9,467 nt of DNA. Source: an uncultured Gemmatimonadaceae bacterium (lineage in GTDB: Bacteria; Gemmatimonadota; Gemmatimonadetes; Gemmatimonadales; Gemmatimonadaceae). Numbering within the stretch: position 1 is the first letter of the stretch; each line of letters starts with the position of its first letter. The translations under genes were made by a program, and so were the position numbers. The notes beneath the pieces were generated by a model. The model saw nothing but the letters and a program-made list of their open reading frames with translations. It had not been told where the DNA came from and did not search any database. The DNA is taken from contig CATPBN010000147.1 in the NCBI GenBank assembly GCA_955652635.1, positions 1 through 9,467 of the forward strand. The letters are read 5' to 3'. Of the stretch, positions 6,150-9,467 are shown piece after piece.

Positions 6150-7264
6150 GCAACGCGCAGACGGCATTCAGCTCCGAGAGTGGCCGCACCTATCAGCTGG
6201 ACAAGCTGATAGGTAAAGGAGGCTTCGGCGAAATCCATCTTGCGACGCCGACACCTCGGGACGGACTGCCCGAGCAAGTTTGCATCAAGATCACCGAGCG
6301 TCTTTCGTCGTGGCTCCGCGAGGCGTACTTCGCCGAGCTGCTCTTCCGCGAGCCGCGCGCGCTGCGCGTGTACGACCGGTTCGCCGAGGTGGAAAATGGC
6401 AGCGCGCGCTACTGCATCGCGCTGGAGTACGCGGTGCATGGCGATCTGAGTGTCTGGCTCGAGAAGAAGGGCGCGCAATCCGAGCGCTTCGTCCGGCGGG
6501 AGATCGCTGCAATCCTCAACCCGCTCGATATACTGCACCGCGGACAGGCGCTGCATCGCGATCTCACACCGTTCAACGTTTTCGTCTGCGAGGGCGAGCA
6601 ACTGAAGCTGGGCGACTTCGGCATCGCGATGCACCAGCGCAGCCAGCGCGGCGTCACCGCGGACGCGTTCAACGTGTTCAATGTGCCAGCCGAGATCGCG
6701 TGGGGAAGAGTCCGCCGCTGGCAGCAGCGCGACGACATCTACCAGGTGGGTCTAATAGCGGCGATGGTGCTGCGCGGTGATACCGCGAGCCCGGTGAGGA
6801 GTCGCGACGTCCGCCGTCTGCCTTGCAGCGATCACCTCAAGGAAGTCATCTACCGCTGCCTCGGCGCGCGAGGAAAGCGGTACGAAGCGGCGGGCGAGCT
6901 AATCAAAGCACTGCAGCATCGTCCAAAGCAGCCTCACCTCGGCCGTGTCGTGAGTCTCAAGGGAAAGCGCGTGTCCTTCACTGGCTTTCTGACTCGGCCG
7001 CGGAGCGAAGCGATCGCCGCCGCAAAGAGAGCGGGCGCGACCGTGCAGTCGAAGCCCGGGCCATTGTCAGACATCCTGGTGCGCGGTCGGCCGAACGCAT
7101 TGCAGATCGCGGGCGCGGCCGGAGGCACGAAGCTGCTGGAGATTCGGCGTCTGGCGAGCAGAGGGCAGATCGTGAAGGTGATTGGTGAACGGCAGTTCTG
7201 GAGGCTAGCGGAATCGGCGGCGCGGGCGCGAAAAGTCAAGCGTGGCTCCTCTCGACAAACGTGA
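6146..7264 (+). CDS. Serine/threonine protein kinase with C-terminal BRCT domain
   Basis: A 372-aa cytoplasmic fusion protein. Residues about 16-256 form a eukaryotic-type kinase: Gly-rich loop LIGKGGFGEIHLA (21-33), ATP Lys48 in VCIKI, a Glu in helix C (Glu59 or Glu64), hinge IALEYAVHGDL, catalytic loop HRDLTPFN with Asp139 and Asn144, DFG at 157-159, PAE at 181-183 and Asp197 in RDDIYQVG. All core catalytic residues are present, so it is probably active. Residues about 268-354 look like a BRCT domain of the NAD-ligase kind: LKGKRVSFTGFL, AAAKRAGATV, SDILVRGRPN, then KLLEIRRLASRG and a terminal FWRL with the conserved Trp352. A basic tail follows. No transmembrane segment is seen, unlike PknB-type receptors. 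The start is the GTG at 6146, which overlaps the DUF2461 stop (GTGA). The same frame is open back to 5438, but that part shadows DUF2461. The kinase ends in another GTGA overlap with the esterase gene. The substrate is unknown; the BRCT domain suggests a phosphoprotein or DNA-repair link. Confidence 0.88.
   Translation: MSNAQTAFSSESGRTYQLDKLIGKGGFGEIHLATPTPRDGLPEQVCIKITERLSSWLREAYFAELLFREPRALRVYDRFAEVENGSARYCIALEYAVHGDLSVWLEKKGAQSERFVRREIAAILNPLDILHRGQALHRDLTPFNVFVCEGEQLKLGDFGIAMHQRSQRGVTADAFNVFNVPAEIAWGRVRRWQQRDDIYQVGLIAAMVLRGDTASPVRSRDVRRLPCSDHLKEVIYRCLGARGKRYEAAGELIKALQHRPKQPHLGRVVSLKGKRVSFTGFLTRPRSEAIAAAKRAGATVQSKPGPLSDILVRGRPNALQIAGAAGGTKLLEIRRLASRGQIVKVIGERQFWRLAESAARARKVKRGSSRQT
6188..6214 (+). 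repeat. Perfect 11-bp hairpin inside the kinase 5' coding region
   Basis: ACCTATCAGCT at 6188-6198 and AGCTGATAGGT at 6204-6214 are exact reverse complements with a 5-nt loop GGACA. The hairpin covers codons 15-23 of the kinase gene exactly and is followed without a gap by AAAGGAGG at 6215-6222, a strong Shine-Dalgarno-like string inside the reading frame. There is no U-tract, so it is not a standard terminator. It lies 42 nt after the coupled GTG start, where mRNA structure can affect early elongation or transcript stability. Confidence 0.6.
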
Positions 7265-8190
7265 AGAAGATTGTCATCGGCACGGTGCTGATCATCATCG
7301 GCCTTCCTGTCCTGTTGGTCGTGACAATTCTGCTGTCTGTATCGTTTGCCAATAAAACCAACGGCGCGATTATCTCCTCGGGCGAGAAGCGGGAGTACTT
7401 GCTATACGTACCAAGAAGCTACGACCGCACCAAGCCGACACCGCTCGTCATCAGCATGCACGCCGCGATGAACTGGCCGGCCTATCAGATGAAGATCACT
7501 CAGTGGAATTCCGCGGCTGAGAAGAATGGCTTCATCGTTGTCTACCCGGGGGGAACTGATCCCCTTCATCTCGGACCCAAGGCCTGGTTCATGGACGGTT
7601 CGCGAAGCCCGTCTACGATGCCGGATGTCAAATTCATCTCGGAGTTGATCGACACCCTGGAGGCGCAGTACAACATCGATTCGACCAGGATCTATGCGAG
7701 CGGGATGTCCAATGGCGGAGGCATGGCATTCGCGCTTTCCTGTACGCTGTCCAATCGGATTGCCGCTATCGGTGCAGTCTCGGCTGCTCAATCGCTGCCG
7801 TCGACTTGGTGCGCAGACTCCACACCGGTGCCGATGATCGCGTTTCATGGGACGGCCGATCCATTCGTTGCGTACAATGGCGCCCCACGAGGATGGTTGA
7901 ACCCCGCACCGTTTCCGAGCATGACCACATGGGCAGCGGATTGGGCTCGAAGAAACCGGTGCGGACCGACCCCCGTAGAGTCGGTCGTTGCCCCGCACGT
8001 CATCCGCCGCGAATACACGAACTGTGCTGAGAACGCGAGCGTGGTGCTCTATACGATTCGCGGCGGAGGGCATCAGTGGCCTGGCGGCAAGCCGATCCCG
8101 GAATGGATTGTCGGCCCGATGACTCACGAGATCGACGCAACTGGTCTGATTTGGGCGTTCTTTCGCGAGCATCCGCGCAATAGGAATTAG
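7261..8190 (+). CDS. Membrane-anchored or exported LpqC/PHB-depolymerase-like esterase
   Basis: A 309-aa alpha/beta hydrolase. The N-terminus has KK followed by a long hydrophobic stretch (residues 4-30) with no clear signal-peptidase site, so it is either an uncleaved anchor or a signal peptide. The catalytic domain matches the esterase PHB/LpqC family: YLLYVPRSYD, the oxyanion region LVISMHA, nucleophile elbow ASGMSNGGG with Ser150, acid Asp200 in HGTADPFVAYNG, and base His271 in GGGHQWPGG. Cys161/Cys184 and Cys234/Cys255 are positioned for disulphides, which fits a location outside the cytoplasm. Relatives hydrolyse short-chain polyesters, feruloyl or acetyl esters; the substrate here is undetermined. 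The GTG start at 7261 overlaps the kinase stop by 4 bp, so translation is probably coupled. The next gene, proline dehydrogenase, begins 39 bp later. Confidence 0.9.
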   Translation: MKKIVIGTVLIIIGLPVLLVVTILLSVSFANKTNGAIISSGEKREYLLYVPRSYDRTKPTPLVISMHAAMNWPAYQMKITQWNSAAEKNGFIVVYPGGTDPLHLGPKAWFMDGSRSPSTMPDVKFISELIDTLEAQYNIDSTRIYASGMSNGGGMAFALSCTLSNRIAAIGAVSAAQSLPSTWCADSTPVPMIAFHGTADPFVAYNGAPRGWLNPAPFPSMTTWAADWARRNRCGPTPVESVVAPHVIRREYTNCAENASVVLYTIRGGGHQWPGGKPIPEWIVGPMTHEIDATGLIWAFFREHPRNRN

Positions 8191-8229
8191 CAAGTTCGCA
8201 CACGCCGCCTTCAACGAGGACAGTCTCCG

Positions 8230-9156
8230 GTGCGTCTCGGACGTTCGATTCTGTTGGCCGCAGCCCGAAGCGGCAGGCTCAACGATCTCGCTCTTCACAG
8301 CGCATTCGTAAAGCGCGCGACGCGGGCGTTCATGCCGGGCGAACACGGTGATGACGCACTCGAAGCGGGCGGCGCCATCGCCGCGAGCGGACGCGGGCTG
8401 ATCTTCACGCAGCTCGGTGAAGCGATCATCAGCGCCGAGGCCGCCGTGGCAGTGCGCGATCACTACATCCGGCTCTTTGATCAGATTCGCATGATGGAGC
8501 TTCCGGCACAAATCAGCGTGAAGCCAACTCAGCTCGGTCTCGATCTCTCGCCCGATGAATGCGAGCGCCACCTGCTCGCACTCGCGGCCAAGGCGGAGCA
8601 AACTGGATCAGCGCTCTGGCTGGACATGGAAGACTCGCGCTACGTGGACCGAACGCTCGAGCTCTATGTCGCGCTCAAGAGGAATTACCCCTCTACCGGC
8701 ATCGCGCTTCAGGCGTATCTGCATCGCACGCCCGAGGATCTTTCACGGTTGATGCCGCTCGAGCCGGTAATCCGATTGGTGAAAGGTGCATACGACGAGC
8801 CCAGCGGACTCGCGTTCGAGAAGAAGAGCGACACCGACCGCGCGTACTACGCGCTCGCCTCACAAATGCTGGACGGGGCGCGTACCGGCATCTGCTCTCC
8901 CGTTTTCGGCACGCACGATCTCGCGCTGATCGCGCGGATCGTCGAGCAAGCGCGGGCGTCGGGCGTCGAAAAAGACAACTACCAGATCCATATGCTTTAT
9001 GGGATTCGCGACTCTGCCCAGCGGCGCCTCGTCGCCGAAGGGCACATCGTGAAAACGTTGGTCAGTTATGGGGCGGCGTGGTATCGCTGGTACATGCGGC
9101 GCCTGGCCGAGCGTCCGGCGAATGTCTTGTTCGTCGTCAAGTCATTATTCGGGTGA
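8230..9156 (+). CDS. Proline dehydrogenase (monofunctional, FAD-dependent)
   Basis: A 308-aa protein, the usual size of stand-alone bacterial PRODH. It lacks the P5C dehydrogenase half of PutA. The beta/alpha-barrel motifs are in order: QISVKPTQLGLDLS (Lys98), LWLDMED (129-135), RLVKGAYDE (Arg182, Lys185), FGTHDLALI, IHMLYGIR, and the C-terminal YRWYMRRLAERP, whose Tyr288, Arg290 and Arg291 correspond to the residues that bind the proline carboxylate. It oxidises L-proline to pyrroline-5-carboxylate and passes electrons via FAD to the quinone pool. The P5C dehydrogenase gene must lie elsewhere. GAGGA at 8216-8220 with a 9-nt spacer supports the GTG start at 8230. The 39-bp gap after the esterase gene shows no terminator, so the gene may be the last member of the upstream run. 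Confidence 0.93.
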   Translation: MRLGRSILLAAARSGRLNDLALHSAFVKRATRAFMPGEHGDDALEAGGAIAASGRGLIFTQLGEAIISAEAAVAVRDHYIRLFDQIRMMELPAQISVKPTQLGLDLSPDECERHLLALAAKAEQTGSALWLDMEDSRYVDRTLELYVALKRNYPSTGIALQAYLHRTPEDLSRLMPLEPVIRLVKGAYDEPSGLAFEKKSDTDRAYYALASQMLDGARTGICSPVFGTHDLALIARIVEQARASGVEKDNYQIHMLYGIRDSAQRRLVAEGHIVKTLVSYGAAWYRWYMRRLAERPANVLFVVKSLFG

Positions 9157-9175
9157 TGCGCAAAGAGCGTAACTT

Positions 9176-9206
9176 TTGACACGTCCGGCGCGTACGGATC
9201 TCTAGC
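9176..9206 (+). promoter_or_regulatory. Possible sigma-70-like promoter for the last gene
   Basis: An exact TTGACA hexamer lies at 9176-9181, after the proline dehydrogenase stop and 40 bp before the next start. The best downstream -10 candidate is TCTAGC at 9201-9206 with a 19-bp spacer, which is a weak match. The -35 element is convincing by sequence; the promoter as a whole is tentative. Confidence 0.35.
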
Positions 9207-9220
9207 GACAAGGAGTTGTC

Positions 9221-9460
9221 ATGACTCGACGGGCCAAGCTGTGGCGAGCTGGTGCGGTGCTCTTCGGCATCGTCAACCTTGCCGGCATGGGGTTCGCCCT
9301 TGCGATGGATGAGATGATGCACGCCATGTCGCATGCATTCCTCCTGTTCGTCGGCCTCGGCGTCGAATCCCTGCCCGATGACGGCAGCGGGGATGCTTGG
9401 GAGCGCTGGTCATACGATGGTGTCGAGGCCCAGATGGTAACCGTTTTTCACAGCAGATAA
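9221..9460 (+). CDS. Small membrane protein, unknown function
   Basis: A 79-aa protein not recognised as a known family. A basic N-terminus (MTRRAKLWR) precedes a first hydrophobic helix at about residues 10-29 (AGAVLFGIVNLAGMGFALAM). A short acidic turn follows, then a second helix at about 33-50 containing two histidines (MHAMSHAFLLFVGLG). The remaining 30 residues are polar and acidic. AGGAG at 9211-9215 lies 5 nt before the ATG, which supports translation. A TTGACA element upstream suggests independent transcription. The topology is probably N-in with a hairpin of two helices. The tail after residue 50 looks less conserved-like, and both other forward frames reach a stop soon, so I see no frameshift. 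Confidence 0.65.
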   Translation: MTRRAKLWRAGAVLFGIVNLAGMGFALAMDEMMHAMSHAFLLFVGLGVESLPDDGSGDAWERWSYDGVEAQMVTVFHSR

Positions 9461-9467
9461 GCGCCGA

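Noticed and set aside
7549..7563. GGGGA/TCCCC hairpin inside the esterase gene
   Set aside because: A 5-bp stem in GC-rich coding sequence is expected by chance.
7402..8601. A 399-codon open frame on the minus strand, antisense to the esterase and proline dehydrogenase genes
   Set aside because: It overlaps two confidently identified genes, its translation shows no domain or motif, and it lacks a recognisable start context. Long antisense frames are common opposite GC-rich genes.
1..9467. CRISPR arrays, tRNA genes, insertion-sequence ends, toxin-antitoxin or phage-defence cassettes
   Set aside because: No direct-repeat array, cloverleaf, transposase or integrase motif, or recognisable defence gene was seen. 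The kinase-BRCT protein alone is not enough to call a defence system.

Overview
The window reads as a piece of a chromosome from a GC-rich free-living bacterium, by eye around 60 % GC. Small membrane/coiled-coil proteins, a monofunctional proline dehydrogenase, a PIG-L hydrolase and frequent GTG starts are compatible with a soil Gemmatimonadota-type genome, but no marker gene is present, so the taxonomic guess is weak. Coding density is high: twelve protein genes are supported, no gap exceeds about 150 bp, and no tRNA, rRNA, CRISPR array, transposase or integrase was recognised.

Left part (1-2632): a 5'-truncated Gfo/Idh/MocA oxidoreductase of the YdgJ/scyllo-inositol dehydrogenase type on the + strand runs convergently into a minus-strand pair, an exported PIG-L (LmbE-like) deacetylase followed by an exported tyrosine-phosphatase-like protein whose P-loop lacks the usual glycine. 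A 139-148 bp divergent region with a 9-bp inverted repeat separates this pair from the rest.

Middle (2633-3825): a 100-aa membrane/coiled-coil protein and an exported protein resembling DUF5694, the latter preceded by a leader rich in complementary AACC/GGTT segments.

Right part (3934-9156): a co-directional run, probably one or two transcripts: a LigC-type ATP-dependent DNA ligase, a tandem ACT-domain protein, a DUF2461 protein, a Ser/Thr protein kinase fused to a C-terminal BRCT domain, a membrane-anchored LpqC/PHB-depolymerase-like esterase and proline dehydrogenase. From the ACT gene to the esterase the genes are separated by 3 bp or overlap by 4 bp (GTGA junctions), and four successive genes start with GTG. 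A small two-helix membrane protein with its own TTGACA element ends the window.

The most interesting item is the kinase-BRCT fusion. BRCT domains are typical of DNA ligases and repair proteins, and this one lies two genes downstream of a repair-type ligase. A DNA-damage-linked phosphorylation role is attractive, but it is inference only. A perfect 11-bp hairpin lies exactly over codons 15-23 of this gene. It is followed directly by a strong Shine-Dalgarno-like string.
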